DNA of 64,000 nucleotides from Ehretia macrophylla (GCA_037974665.1 CM075764.1:113832325-113896324), one strand, 5' to 3'; shown: positions 1 through 12,639, counted from the first letter of the stretch. Numbers and translations are program-made. The notes: generated by a model not told the origin, from the letters alone.

Positions 1-3000
1 CCGAAATCTCTACGACAGGGGAAGCAAGCCTACTCGGCTGTGCCTGTTTTCAAAGCCCAAAATCGAACGTTTACTTCAGTTTCGGGATACTTTTCTTCTT
101 TTGCGCTGTTTTTCTATCGCGGATCGTATGTGGTGAGCCGCGAAAAGGATAACAACCTAATCCATCCCATTTCTATTACCGAATCCCACAGTACCTCGGG
201 CAAGACAACTTCACTTCACATAGAGGCTGGGCCCACAAACCGAGTGCATGGGGCTTGTGACCAGGTATCCATCGCTCTGGCGCCCTTAACTTTTGATCCG
301 TAAGGAGTTACGCAGCGCACAATATACCATTGGAAAGCTCTCCGAAGTTCTACGACGGGGGCAACAAGCCTGCTTGGCTGCACCTATTTTTAGAGCCAAA
401 AATTGAACATTTTCATCCGTTTCGAGACATTTTTCTTCTTTTTTGATGTTTTTTTGTCCCGTATCGTACGTCGTGAGCCATGAAATGGACGACAACATAA
501 TCCATCACATTTCTATTACCGAATCCCACAGCACATAACATACTGTTGGAAAGCTCTCTGAGAGCTCTACGACAGGGGCAACAAGCCTGCTCAGCTTTTC
601 CTATTTTCAGAGTCCAAAATCAAACGTTGTCATCAGTTTCGGGATACTTTTCTTCTTTTGCTCAGTTTTTTCGTCCCGGATCGTACGTCGTGAGCCGTAA
701 AAAGGAAGACAACATAATTTATCACATTTCTATTGCCGAATCCCCCGGCACCTTGGGCAAGACAACTTCACTTCACGTAGAGGCTGGACCCGCAAACCGA
801 CGGCGTGGGGCTTGTGACTAAGTATCCGTCGCTCCGGTGTCCATAACTTTTGATCTGTAAAGAGTTACGTGGCGTACAGCATACCATTGGAAAGCTCTTC
901 GAAAGCTCTACGTGGGGGCAGCAAGCGTGCTTGGTTGTGCCTATTTTCGGAGTCCAAAATTGAACGTTTACTTTAGTTTCGGGATACTTTTCTTCTTTCG
1001 CGCTGTTTTTCCCTCCTGGATCGTATGTCTGAGCAGTAAAATGGACGACAACCAAATCTATCACATTTCTATTACCGAACCCCACGGCACCTCGTGCTAG
1101 ACAACTTCACTTCATGCAGAGGCTGGGCCCGCAAACCTAGTGCGTGGGGCTTGTGACCAGGTACCCGTCGCTCCGGTGCCCATAACTTTTGATCCGTAAG
1201 GAGTTACGCAGCGCACAGCATACCGTTAGAAAGCTCTTTGAAAGCTCTACAACAGCGGTAGTGATCCTACTGAGTTGCCCCTATTTTCGTAGCCCAAAAT
1301 CGAATATTTTGATTAGTTTCGGGATACTTTTCTTCTTTTCTGATGTTTTTCTGTTCCGTATCGTACGTCGTGAGTTGCCAAAAGGACAGCAACCTAATCC
1401 ATCACATTTCCATTACCGAATCCCACGGCACCTCGGGCAAGACAACTTCACCTCACGTAGAGGCTGGGCCCGCAAACTGAGGGCGTGGGGCTTGTGACCA
1501 AGTATCCGCTGCTCCGCTGCCCATAACTTTTGATCCGTAAGTAGTTACGCGGCGCATAGCATACCGTTGGAAAGCTCTACAAGAGCTCTACGACAAGGGG
1601 GACAAGCCTGCACAGTTGTGCTTGTTTTTTGAGCCCAAAATTGAACGTTTTCATCTATTTTAGGACACTTTCTTCTTTTGCGCTGTTTTTCCGTACCGGA
1701 TCGTACGTCGTGAGCCGCAAAAAGGATGACAACCTATTTTATAACATTTCTATTGCCGAATACCACGGTATCTTGGGCAAGACAACTTCACTTCATGTAG
1801 AGGCTAGGCCCACAAACCGAGGGCGTGGAGCTTATCACCAGGTATCCGTCACTCCGGTGCCCATAAATTTTGATCCGTAAGGAGTTACGCGGCGTACAGT
1901 GTACCGTTGGAAAGCTTTTCGAAAACTCTACGACGTGGGTATCGAGCCTGTTGGGCCGCCCCTAATTTCGTAGCCCAAAATCGAACATTTTCATCAGTTT
2001 TGGGATACTTTTCTTCTTTTCTAATGTTTTTCTGTCTCGTATCGTACGTCGTGACCAGCGAAAAGGACGATAACCTAATCTATCACATTTCTATTACCGA
2101 ATCCCCTTGCACCTCGGGCAAGACAACTTCACTTCATGTAGAGGTTGGGCCCGTAAACCGAGGGCGTGGGGCTTGTGACAAAGTATTCGTCGCTCCGGTG
2201 CCCATAACTTTTGATCTGTAAGTAGTTACGTGGCACATAGTATACCGTCGAAAAGCTCTCTGAGAGCTCTATGACGAAGGCAACAAGCCTGCTCAGTTGT
2301 GCCAGTTTTCAGAGCCCAAAATCAAATATTTTCATCAGTTTCGGGACACTTTTCTTCTTTTGCGCTGTTTTTGGGTCCCGGATCGTACGTCGTGAGCCGC
2401 GAAAAGGACGACAACCTAATTTATCAATTTCTATTGCTAAATCCCATGGTACCTTGGGCAAGACAACTTCACTTCACGTAGAGGCTGGGTCCGCAAACCA
2501 AGGGCGTGGGGCTTGTGACCAGGTATCCGTCGCTCCGATGCCCATAACTTTTGATCCGTAAAAAATTACGCGGCGCACAGCATACCGTTGGAAAGCTCTC
2601 TGAAAGCTCTACGATTGGGGCAGAAAGTCTTCTTAGCTGCAGCTATTTTTGGAGCCCAAAATCGAACGTTTTCATCAATTTTGGTACGCTTTTCTTCGTT
2701 TGCAATGTTTTTCCATCCCGAATCGTATGTCGTGAGTCACGAAAAGGACAACAACCTAATCCATCATATTTCTATTACTGAATCTCATGGCACCTCGGGC
2801 AAGACAACTTCACTTCACATAGAGGTTGGGCCCGCAAACCGAGGGCATGGGGCTTGTGACTAGGTATTCGTCGCTCCGGTACAGATAACTTTTGATCCGT
2901 AAAGAGTTACGCGGCGCACAGCATACCGTTGGAAAGCACTCCGAAAGCTCTATGACGGGGACATCGAGCTTGCTCGATTGTGCCTATTTTCGTAGCCCAA

Positions 3001-4600
3001 AATTGAACGTTTTCATCAAATTTGGGATACTTTTCTTCTTTTGCGATGTTTTTCCATCCCGGATCGTACGTCGTGAGCTGCAAAAAGGACGACAACCTAA
3101 TCCATCACATTTCTATTACCGAATCCCACAATACCTCGGGCAACACAACTTCACTTCACGTAGAGGATGGGCCTGCAAACCGAGGGCGTGGGGCTTATGA
3201 CCAGGTATCCGTCGCTCCGGTGCCCATAACTTTTGTTCCGAAAGTAGTTACGCGTCGCACAGCATATCGTTGGAAAGCTCTCCGAATGCTCTATGACGAG
3301 GGCAACAAGCCTGCTCGGTTGTGCCTATCTTCGGAGCCCAAAATTGAACATTTTCATTAGTTTCGGGACACTTTTCTTCTTTTGCGCTGTTTTTTCATCT
3401 CAGATCGTACGTCGTGAGCTGCGAAATGGACGACAACCTAATCCGTCACATTTTTACTACTGAATCCTTTGGCACCTTGGGTAAGACAACTTCACTTCAC
3501 GTAGAGACTGGGCCCGCAAATCGAGTACGTGGGGCTTGTGACCATTTATCTGTCGTTCCGGTGTCTATAACTTTTGATCCGTACAGAGTTACGTGGCGCA
3601 CAGCATACCGTTGGAAAGCTCTCCGAAAGCTCTATGACAAAGGCAACAAGCCTGCTCTACTGCGTCTATTTTTGTAGCCCAAATTGAACTTTTTTTATCA
3701 GTTTCGGGACACTTTTCTTCTTTTGCGCTGTTTTTCCATCCCGAATCGTATGTCGTGAGCGGCAAAAAGGACGACAACCTAATCTATCACATTTCTATTA
3801 CCAAAACTTCACTTCATGTAGAGGTTGGGCCCGCAAACTGAGGGCGTAGGGCTTGTGACCAGGTATCGGTCGCTCCGGTGCCCATAACTTTTGATCCGTA
3901 AGGAGTTACGCAGCGCACAGCATACCGTTGGAAAGCTCTCCAAAAGCTCTATGACGGGGGGAGCAAGCTTACTCGGTTGCGCCTATTTTTGGTGCCCAAA
4001 ATTGAACATTTTCATCAGTTTTGGGACATATTCCTTCTTTTGCGATGTTTTTTTTATCCCGGATCGTACGTCGTGAGCCACGAAAATGACGACAACCTAA
4101 TCCGTCACATTTTTATTACCGAATCCCATGGCACCTTGGGCAAGACAACTTCACTTCACGTAGAGGCTGGGCCCGAAAACCGAGGGTGTGGGGCTTGTGA
4201 CCAGGTATCCGTCGCTCTAGTGCCCATAACTTTTGATCTGTAAGGAGTTACGCGGCGCACAGCATACAGTTGGAAAGCTCTCCGAAAGCTCTACGATGTG
4301 GGCAGCAAGCCTGCTTTGCTGTGCCTATTTTCAGAGCCCAAATTCAAATGTTTTCATCAATTTCGTGACACTTTTTTTCTTTTGCGCTGTTTTTCCGTCT
4401 CGGATCGTACGTCGTGAGCCGCGAAAAGGACGACAACCTAATCCATCACATTTCTATTACTGAATCCACGACTCCTTGGGCAAGAAAACTTCACTTCACA
4501 TAGAGGCTGGGCCTGCAAACCGAGGGCGTGGGGCTTGTGACTAGGTATCCGTCGCTCCGGTGCACATAACTTTTGATCCGTAAGGAGTTACGCAGTGCAC
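1..4600 (+). repeat. Satellite block S1, ~340-bp tandem monomers
   Basis: Head-to-tail array. Taking the monomer start just after the conserved TTTTGATCCGTAA, starts fall near 304, 861, 1200, 1541, 1881, 2222, 2562, 2903, 3244, 3585, 3902, 4244 and 4584, so most units are 340-341 bp. One interval (304-861) is two monomers fused by an internal deletion, and one unit (3585-3901) is about 24 bp short. Recurrent landmarks are GTTGGAAAGCTCT, TCGTACGTCGTGAGCC, ACTTCACTTCACGTAGAGG and GCCCATAACTTTTGATCC. Many differences between copies are C/T or G/A at CpG, as expected for methylated heterochromatin. Open frames of about 100 codons recur in several frames of the monomer. They are by-products of low stop density and start mostly at non-ATG codons, so I do not call them genes. 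The block ends 17 bases into a monomer. Confidence 0.95.
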
Positions 4601-6545
4601 AATTCCAAGCATTCAATACCACAAGTGAAGTTTCAACATGTAAAAATGCATTTTACTAAGCAAAACCCTACTGCAATGGTATGTTTTCCCACATTCGATT
4701 AGCCAAGAAAATAACCTCAAAATTCAGTGAACAAAATTTCAAATTAAAGGTTAATGAGTTATTTAAATCTAGGAACAAATCTCGCATCATTTAGAGTTCG
4801 GACTTAGGAGTTATGGCCAAAACCGTGGGACTACGCAAAACTGTCCAGTTTTAGACACATTACGATTTGTGCTATTTTTATGGGTATTAGAATCAGATTT
4901 AGCTTTGGCCTATTTCTGACAAAAATGTCTACAACTTCCAAATCTAGCAACATACCAATTTTTATGCATTTTTATCACCATTTACTTGGTAAAAAACACT
5001 TCGTTCTACAAAGTCAGTAATCTGCTAGAAACCTATTTCATTTTTCCAATTTTTCCAGATTTAGACACCTTTCGATATTTTGCCATTTTGTGGGTCATAG
5101 AGTCAAAATTGGCCTTGGCCTATTTCTACAAAAAATGTTCATAACTGACAAAACTAGTGGCCTACTAATTTTCATGCATTTTTATCAAAGTTTCCTAAGC
5201 AAAACGAACTTTGTACTACAACATCAGAAAACTGCCAGCAAAAACGTTTTTACCTATCTTCAAGTTGTAGCCATTATCATGCCATGCATGAGTAGATAAG
5301 CTCATATACACACATATACAACAACTACAGAGGTAAATATAGCCACATGAGAGCATTCATGTGAGTTTTGAAAGCTTTTAAAAGAGTTTAACCCTCACCT
5401 CTTTGAAGACTTAGCAAATGTGCACAAAATCCTTGTTTTTGAGCTTTGTGTGTGACTTTGAGCTATCCTTGCTTGATTACCTTGCTATGGCTGAGCTTGG
5501 AGTGTCCTAGAGAGTAAGCTTGAGGTCTTGGAAGCTCAAGAGAATCCTTACCCAAAATGGAGAGAGAATGAAAGTTTGAGAGGAAAAAAATGTAGTTTGA
5601 TGAGTTGTTGTGTGATTTTCTTGTGGTGTGTCGGTTTTGGCTTAGCATTTGGTCAAGGTGAGTTGTGTTTTTTATTGTCTTGGTAGTCTAAGGTGTAAGA
5701 GAATGTCTAGGCATGACAAAAGGGCAGCCTTGTGTTTGGAGAAAGTGGAAAGCATAGAATAATGTTATGATTATAATAATGCATGCATTTGACTTGACAA
5801 TTTTTGAATTGCATGGTGTATGGCCGGCCAAAGGCTTGTAATTTCTGAAATTTCAGATTCTTTTTAAGTATATAATGGATTATAATAAGTGTAGAATCTT
5901 GAGGTGCATTGGTTTTGGAATAAGAATAAAGAATAAAGAATGTTTAGGTGTTTGTGTAGATAGAATTGCTTACTGTTAGTGGATTTTGTAGAGAATTTGA
6001 ATTAGGAATTTAATATTGGTTAGTGGATTGTGTAGGATTATTTAATAGTCTAGTGCTTTGTGTAGAATTCTTTGTTGATTAGCGTGCTGGCACGCTTTCC
6101 TAGGTCTAGGGCATACACTACGAGATAAGGCACACACTACGAGACACGCACAGAAATCAATATGGGGCACGAACTATGAGATAAGACACGTACTTCAAGA
6201 TAAATGCACATATTCCAATACAAATGCACGCAACCCTAGGTGAATGCACGTAAACCAATGCAAGACACATAATTCAATATAATGCACGTAAATCGAGGTA
6301 CAATTCTTAAACCTAGGTTATGGCACACAATTCAAGGTTAGTGCACACAAATCGAGGTATCGCACGAAAATTGAAGTCAGGGCACGTAAGCCGAGGATTA
6401 GGGCATACAAATCTAGGTCAAGGCACGTATGACGAGGCATGCACGAAAATCAAGACAAGGCACGTAATCCAAGGTCGGTCATATAATTCTGGGTCTAAGG
6501 CACACAAATTGAGATAAGACATGTTATTCGGGGTCAGGCCTCACA
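4601..6545 (-). mobile_element. Element F: truncated LTR of the A/E/G chromovirus family
   Basis: This segment aligns with the right-hand part (in plus-strand terms) of the long LTRs of A, E and G. It begins at the stretch matching about position 36525 of A's right LTR and runs to the family terminus CCTCACA at 6545. About 1.7 kb of LTR is missing on the left. The satellite/LTR junction shares CACAA with both partners, suggesting microhomology-mediated deletion. The satellite phase jumps from monomer position 17 on the left to about 231 on the right, so satellite was lost as well. There is no coding sequence. Positions 6110-6540 hold the degenerate repeat with GCACGTAA-like cores typical of this family's LTR start. 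It is a fossil fragment, not a clean solo LTR. Confidence 0.85.
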
Positions 6546-8963
6546 ACCTTGGGCAAGACAACTTCACTTCACATAGAGGCTAGGCCCGTAAACCGAGGGC
6601 GTGGGGCTTGTGACCAGGTATCCGTCGCTCCGGTGCCCATAACTTTTGATTTGTAAGGAGTTACGCGGCGCACAGCATACCGTTGGAAAGCTCTTCGAAA
6701 GCTCTACGACAGGGACATCAAGCCTACTCAACTGTGCCTATTTTCAGAGCCCAAAATTGAATGTTTTCATCAGTTTCGGGACTCTTTTCTTCTTTTGCGC
6801 TTTTTTTTCGTCCCGGATCGTACGTCGTGAGCCGCGAAAAGGACGATAACCTAATCCATCACATTTCTATTACTGAATCCCACGGTACCTTGGGCAAGAC
6901 AACTTCACTTCACGTAGAGGCTGGGCCCGCAAACCGAGGGCGTGGGGCTTGTGACCAGGTATCCGTTGCTTCGGTGCATATAAGTTTTGATCCGTAAGGA
7001 GTTACGCAGCACACAGTATACCGTTGGAAAGCTCTCTGAAAGCTCTACGATTGGGGCAACAAGCCTGCTCAACCGCACCTATTTTCGGAGCCCAAAATCG
7101 AATGTTTTCATCAATTTTGGGATACTTTTCTTCTTTTGTGCTGTTTTTTCATCCCGGGTCATACGTCATGAGCCGCGAAAAGGACGACAACCTAAGCCAT
7201 CACATTTTTATTGCCGAATCCCACGGCACCTTGGGCAAGACAACTTCACTTCACGTAGAGGCTGGGCCTACAAACCTAGGGCGTGAGGCTTGTGACCAGG
7301 CATCCGTCGCTCCGGTGCCCATAACTTTTGATCTGTAAGGAGTTACGCGGCGCACAGCATACCATTGGAAAGCTCTCCAAAAGCTCTATTACGGGGGTGC
7401 AAGCCTGCTCGGCTGCGCCTATTTTTGGAGCCAAAATTAAACGTTTTCATCAGTTTCGGTACACTTTTCTTCTTTTCCACTATTTTTCCATTGCGGATCG
7501 TACGTCGTGAGCCGCGAAAAGGACGCCAACCTAATCCATCATATTTCTATTACCGAATCCCACAGCACCTTGGCAAGACAACTTCACTTCACGTAGAGGC
7601 TGGGCCCGCAAACTGAGGGCATGGGGCTTGTGACCAGGTATCCGTTGCTCCGATGCACATAACTTTTGATCTGTAAGGAGTTACGCGGCACACAGCATAC
7701 CGTTGGAAAGCTCTCTAAAAGCTCTACGATGGGGGCAACAAACCTACTCAGCCGCACCTATTTTCGGAGCCCAAAATCGAATGTTTTCATCAATTTCGGG
7801 ACACTATTTTTCTTTTGTGCTGTTTTTCCGTCCCGGGTCATACGTCATGAGCCGCGAAAAGGACGACAACCTAATCCATCACATTTCTATTACCGAATCC
7901 CACAACACCTTGGGCAAGACAACTTCACTTCACGTAGAGGCTGGGCCCACAAACCTAGGGCGTGGGGCTTGTGACCAGGCATCCGTCGCTCCGGTGCCCA
8001 TAACTTTTAATCTGTAAGGAGTTACGTGGCGCACAGTATACCGTTGGAAAGCTCTCTGAAAGTTCTACTACGGGGGTACAAGCCTACTCGGCTGTGCCTA
8101 TTTTCGGAGCCCAAAATCAAACGTTTTCATCAGTTTTGGGATACTTTTCTTCTTTTGCGCTATTTTTCCATTGCGGATCGTACGTTGTGAGCCGCGAAAA
8201 GGACGCCAATCTAATCCATCATATTTCTATTACCGAATCCCATAGTACTTTGGGCAAGACAACTTCACTTCACTTAGTGGCTGGGCCCGCAAACCGAGGG
8301 CGTGGGGCTTGTGACCAGGTATCTGTCGTTCTGGTGCCCATAACTTTTGATTCGTAAGGAGTTATGCGGTGCACAACATACCGTTGGAAAGCTCTTCGAA
8401 AACTCTACGACGGGGGCACCTAGCTTGCTTAGCTGCGCCTATTTCTGTGCCCAAAATCTAACGTTTTCATTAGTTTTGGGACACTTTTCTTCTTTTACAC
8501 TATTTTTTCACCGGATTGTACGTCGTGAGCCGCGAAAGGATGACAACCTAATCCATCACATTTATATTATCGAATCCCATGGCACTTTGGGCGAGGCAAA
8601 TTCATTTCACGTAGAGGCTGGGCCTGCAAACCGAGGGCATGGGGCTTGTAACCAGGTATTCGTCGCTTCGGTGCCCATAACTTTTGATCTGTATTGTGTT
8701 ACGTGGCACACAACATACCGTTAGAAAGCTCTTCGAAAGCTCTACGACATGGACAACAAGCCTACTCGGTTGCGCCTATTTTCGGAGCCCAAAATCGAAC
8801 GTTTTCATTAGTTTCAGGACAATTTTCTTATTTTGTGCTGTTTTTTCGTCTCGAATCATATGTCGTGAGCCGCGAAAAAGACGACAACCTAGTCCATCAC
8901 TTTTCTATTTCCGAATCCCATGGCACCTTGGGAAAGACAACTCTACTTCACGTAGAGGCTAGG
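6546..8963 (+). repeat. Satellite block S2, ~340-bp tandem monomers
   Basis: Same satellite and orientation as S1. Monomer starts are near 6657, 6998, 7339, 7677, 8018, 8358 and 8695, with lengths 337-341 bp. It is bounded by LTR F on the left (entering at monomer position about 231) and by the LTR of B on the right (leaving at about position 269). No coding or RNA gene is seen. Confidence 0.95.
6998..8357 (+). repeat. Dimeric higher-order repeat in S2
   Basis: Monomers 6998-7338 and 7677-8017 share variants absent from their neighbours, such as GGGTCATACGTCATGAGCC and CACAAACCTAGGGCGTG. The interleaved monomers 7339-7676 and 8018-8357 share others, such as CATTGCGGATCGTACG and AAGGACGCCAA. 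The order is therefore a-b-a-b with a period of about 679 bp, a local higher-order repeat produced by unequal exchange of two-monomer units. Confidence 0.8.
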
Positions 8964-8979
8964 TGTGAGGCCCGACCCC

Positions 8980-9315
8980 GAATAACGTGTATTTCCTTGA
9001 TTTGCGTGCCATAGACCAAGAATGTTATGACTGACCTTGAATTACGTGCCTTGACCTAGAATTATGTGCCCTAATCCTCGACTTACGTGCCCCGACCTCA
9101 TTTAGCGTGCTATATCTCGTTTTGTGTGCCCTAACCTTGAACTACGTACCTTAACCTAGATATAGAGTCGTGCCTTGATTTGCGTGCATTGCATTGAATT
9201 ACGTGTCTTGCATTGGTTTACGTGCATTCACCTAGGATTGCGTGCATTAGCCTTGAAGTACGTGCCTTAGTCTTGAAGTTCGTGCCCTAGACCTAGGAAA
9301 GCGTGCCCTCACGCT
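8980..9315 (+). repeat. Degenerate ~20-bp repeats with ACGTG-like cores in the LTR of B
   Basis: About 15 head-to-tail units of 19-21 bp of the type TTGAATTACGTGCCTTGACC. Most keep a TTACGTGCC or TTGCGTGCA core. Similar arrays sit at the matching end of the LTRs of A, E, F and G (read on the opposite strand), and D has a comparable one. ACGTG is the core of plant G-box/ABRE sites, so the array could act as an enhancer, which is inference. Confidence 0.75.
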
Positions 9316-11439
9316 AATCAAGAAAGCATCTTACACGAAGCACTAGACTATTAAACAATCCTATAAAATCCACTATCAATATTATAATCCTAATTCAACT
9401 CACTAGAAGACAAAAATTCACTAAACACTAGACATTCCTTATTCTTTATTCTTTATTCTTTTGGCACTTTCAACACATAATTAAATAACATCCAAAACAT
9501 GACAAAAATTCAGATTATTGAGAAGCTTTGGCCGACCACTATGTGGTTTATTGCATGCATGTTTAATTCAAAATGATTCTAGACAAGTTATGACACAAAA
9601 ACACTTATCAATGCATAAAAAAATGCTCAAAATCACCTCAAAACTCTACCATACTCGACCAAACCACCATTGCCCATGCTAGCATTTTAAAATCACATCT
9701 TGAAGACACACAATCAGGAATTTTGGGCTGCCCAAGGCTGACCACTTGCTTCAAAATTTGCAAAGCCATCATTTTTTTTTGTCATTTCTTCATTTCCTTT
9801 CAACTTCTCTCTCTCCCTCTCATCTTCTCTCTCTCTCTCGGCCTTGGCTGAGTTCTCACCATCCCATAGCTCATATTCTTCACACTTTGGTCAATCAAGA
9901 CAAGCAACAAGCAAGGAAAGTCGAGCAAGCTAGCAAGGATGCAAGAATCATACATGCATGTCCTTTGAAGTCTTCTATTCGGCCCTAGGTAAGTTCTTGG
10001 CTTCCATTTCTTTTCTTCTTGTTCTAACCTCATGCATGTACTAAGAGATTGGTCACTAAGCTAGGAAAAATAGAGAAACTCTAGTTGGAACCTCGGCTAG
10101 GCAAAGGAGAGGAAGAAAAGTTTGCTTCAACAAGTTTTTGTGCATCCTCTTGGTTGATTGCTAAGGTGAGGGCTAAAACCTTTTGAAAATCCTTCAAAAA
10201 TCCACATGCATGCTCATTAAAGTATGTCTTTGCTTATGTTCTTGAGTTATATGTTCGTTCATAAGCTTTTTCAACCATGCATGGCAAGATCTTGGCTTGA
10301 AAGTGATGATAGGTTAAGTCGGATTGTTGACAACTCTCTGACAAGTTTGTTTTGAGGTAAGTTTAGCTAGGCAAATGATGTTGAAAATGCATGAAAATTG
10401 GTAGGTGACTAGTTTGGACAGTTTTGAACACTTTTTGAAGAAATCAGCCAAAGCGAATTTTGATTTTAAGGCCCTCAAAATGGCAGTTCTTTAAAATGTG
10501 TCCAAATCTGGAAATCTGGAAAAATGAAGCAGGTTTTGGCAGATGCACTGACCTTGTAGGACGAACCCGATTTGACTTAGTAAATGATATCCAAAATGCA
10601 TGAGATATTGTGTGCTGCTAGATTTTTCAGTTCTGGACATTTTTCTCAGAAATGTACTAAGGCTAAATCTTACCCAAAGGACCTCAAAAACATCAATTAT
10701 CGAAATGTGTGCAAATCTGGACAGTTTTGTGCTATCCTACTGTTTCGGCTATAACTAAAGATCTCGAACTCCAAATGATGCAAGGTTTGTTTCGGATTTT
10801 AGTTCACTTCTTAGGATTTAATATGACATCTTATTCATTGGAATTGGATATTTTTTGCTTATCTTAATGGTTGTGAGAAAACAGCCTATTGCAGTAAGGG
10901 TTTCACTTAGTGTTATGCATAGAAAAATTGTTGTGACTCCTCTTGTTGAATTAAATTCTTGGGATTGTAGCTTCGGGATGTTGTGTGGACTGTTTTGAAT
11001 GTTTGAGGATGTTGAATTAAATGATGCATGGCTTGAGATTGACTTTGAGTTGGTTTGAGGCTCAAATTGCACGAATATGCACGAAATGGAAACCCTAATG
11101 ACTAGGTAGTTTTGCTAAGTGTTGATCATTTGGATATTGTGTGGAATTATATGTTTAGTAGGATGCCCGTAGATGCCTTATAACCTCAAATGTGATTTTG
11201 ATCATTGCATGTTGACACATAGGCTTTTCTTGCACCCGAACCCACGTAGATGTTATTACATGTTGAATAACCTTATTACTTGATCACGTGGACTTCGTAA
11301 TGAGTTATATGGCTTGATTTACATGTGTTACATGGCTGCTATTTAATGTTCATATAACTCTATATGTCTTTCAAGTGAAATTACCTGTTTTATCGTGCCC
11401 TGCCTGTTTACTTGTCAATGTGCAATCTTATGACTATCC

Positions 11440-11465
11440 GGAGGCAACCTACTTTGTTGTCCTCC
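11440..11465 (+). other. Hairpin 1 with conserved loop in the LTR of B
   Basis: GGAGGCAAC (11440-11448) pairs with GTTG-T-CCTCC (11456-11465), leaving one bulged base and the loop CTACTTT. The same structure is present, inverted, in A, E and G. C keeps the CTACTTTG loop but builds its stem from different bases. Confidence 0.65.
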
Positions 11466-11768
11466 TAACGTGATATGTTAATGTCATAAATGTGCACTGC
11501 ATACAAGGTTGCAACCTTTCCTGTTGGCGTGGTAGTGATCACGCATACCGGGCGGCATCGGGCTTGCCGGTGCACCCATGACTACCACTGTCCCATTCCC
11601 TCTCTCGCTTGGGGGCTAAACTTCCTCGGAGAGTTGGGTCGTAGGATTTTGGGATACATCCGGAGTACACCCACCTGGCGTGTTTGGGGAATGACTTCAA
11701 GCCGCCCGCAACAACTGATTCTGAAACTGATCTGAGAGCAAAAGCTCACCGTATCCTTTTACTATGTG

Positions 11769-11776
11769 TATAAATA
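11769..11776 (+). promoter_or_regulatory. TATA-like box in the LTR of B
   Basis: TATAAATA followed 2 nt later by CTCGCTTGG. The LTRs of G have TATAAG or TATATAAG at the same place on their own strand. It is a plausible core promoter with R and U5 downstream, but no transcript evidence is available. Confidence 0.4.
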
Positions 11777-11927
11777 CTCTCGCTTGGTTCCTAGAGAACC
11801 TCGGGGAGGAAAGACTGGTATTTTTGTTCCTTTACCTTGTATTGTTGTTATATTCATGCTTGCAAAAGGATTTTCATAAGTTGAACCGAAAAATGAGTTT
11901 CAAAGCCTATTTCTTGTTCCCCCTCCC

Positions 11928-11945
11928 TGAGTTCATAAGGACTCA
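11928..11945 (+). other. Hairpin 2 before the acceptor-like CAGG, LTR of B
   Basis: TGAGTTCATAAGGACTCA folds as TGAGTTC/GGACTCA (one G-T wobble) with the loop ATAA. A pyrimidine-rich stretch and CAGG follow, with the C of CAGG 17 nt after the stem. A, E and G keep near-identical copies on their own strand. Confidence 0.65.
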
Positions 11946-12639
11946 CCCTCTTTTATCATCTCAGGTGAAGAAGATCCATAACAAGTATCCGAGGACGGTG
12001 TTCCTAACGATGAATCCTTGGAATGATTGCCTGTTTGTGTGCTTTTTGTGATGATGGCTACTTGTGAACTTTATGCCACTTGAAGACTATTTCATTTTAT
12101 GTTGCTCGATGTTGTAATGTAAAGACCCCCGTTGTAATTTGGGATCTAATTTTGGTTTGTACTGATATTGCTAGACAGACACTAGACACTACTATGATCG
12201 TTTTGCTATTATTACCGCTAGTAATCTATCATAGGTTATGACGTATTAGTTAAGGACTAAGTAAATGAACCTATCCAATCTTAAATAGGTACTTTGTAAC
12301 GAGGATAAACAAACAAACGAGACATAGTATCATGCTAGGTTATAAATCAAACGAGACATCGAGATAACCAATAGGCATTTCAATTGATGTTAAATAGTAA
12401 TCCTAGTTAGAAATGAAACTTGAGATTAGAAAAATTTGAGGCGTTTAGAGAATTAGGCCAAACCAAAGAGTCTAATTACAGCCGTTATGCTGCCGGTTTT
12501 TCGGAAAACTTTGGAGTTTAGACTAAAACGATAAGTGTTAAATCTTCATAAACGGTTAAGCATGTGACATGTCCTGAACGTTAGATCACACCCTAGTCTA
12601 ACCTTATAGGCCGGGTTGGGGCGTGACACCTTATTAGAA

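Larger units (their letters stand above)
10166..11964 (+). other. Candidate intron-like segment in the LTR of B
   Basis: Bounded by a donor-like CTAAG|GTGAGGG at 10165/10166 and an acceptor-like CCCTCTTTTATCATCTCAG|G ending at 11964. An alternative donor-like CTAG|GTAAGT lies at 9988/9989. Equivalent pairs occur in C, D and G. Splicing is not shown. A TATA-like box inside the segment (11769) means transcription could instead start within it. Confidence 0.35.
8964..12628 (+). repeat. 5' LTR of element B (3665 bp)
   Basis: Begins TGTGAGGCCCGACC after satellite and ends GGGTTGGGGCGTGACA, followed 11 nt later by a primer-binding site. In order it contains an array of degenerate ~20-bp repeats (8980-9315), a CT-rich stretch (9800-9845), donor-like sites at 9989 and 10166, a hairpin at 11440-11465, CTCGCTTGG boxes at 11604 and 11779, a TATA-like box at 11769, a second hairpin at 11928-11945 and an acceptor-like CAGG at 11962. 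No coding capacity is recognised. Confidence 0.9.

Noticed and set aside
1189-1497. Recurring ~100-codon open frames in satellite monomers
   Set aside because: They occur in several frames and on both strands of the same repeat, mostly begin at non-ATG codons, and stop at the same place in each monomer. The 340-341 bp period does not hold a single reading frame across units. They are composition effects.
4601-6545. F as a solo LTR
   Set aside because: About 1.7 kb of the LTR is missing and the satellite phase jumps across it, so it is a deletion remnant rather than LTR-LTR recombination.
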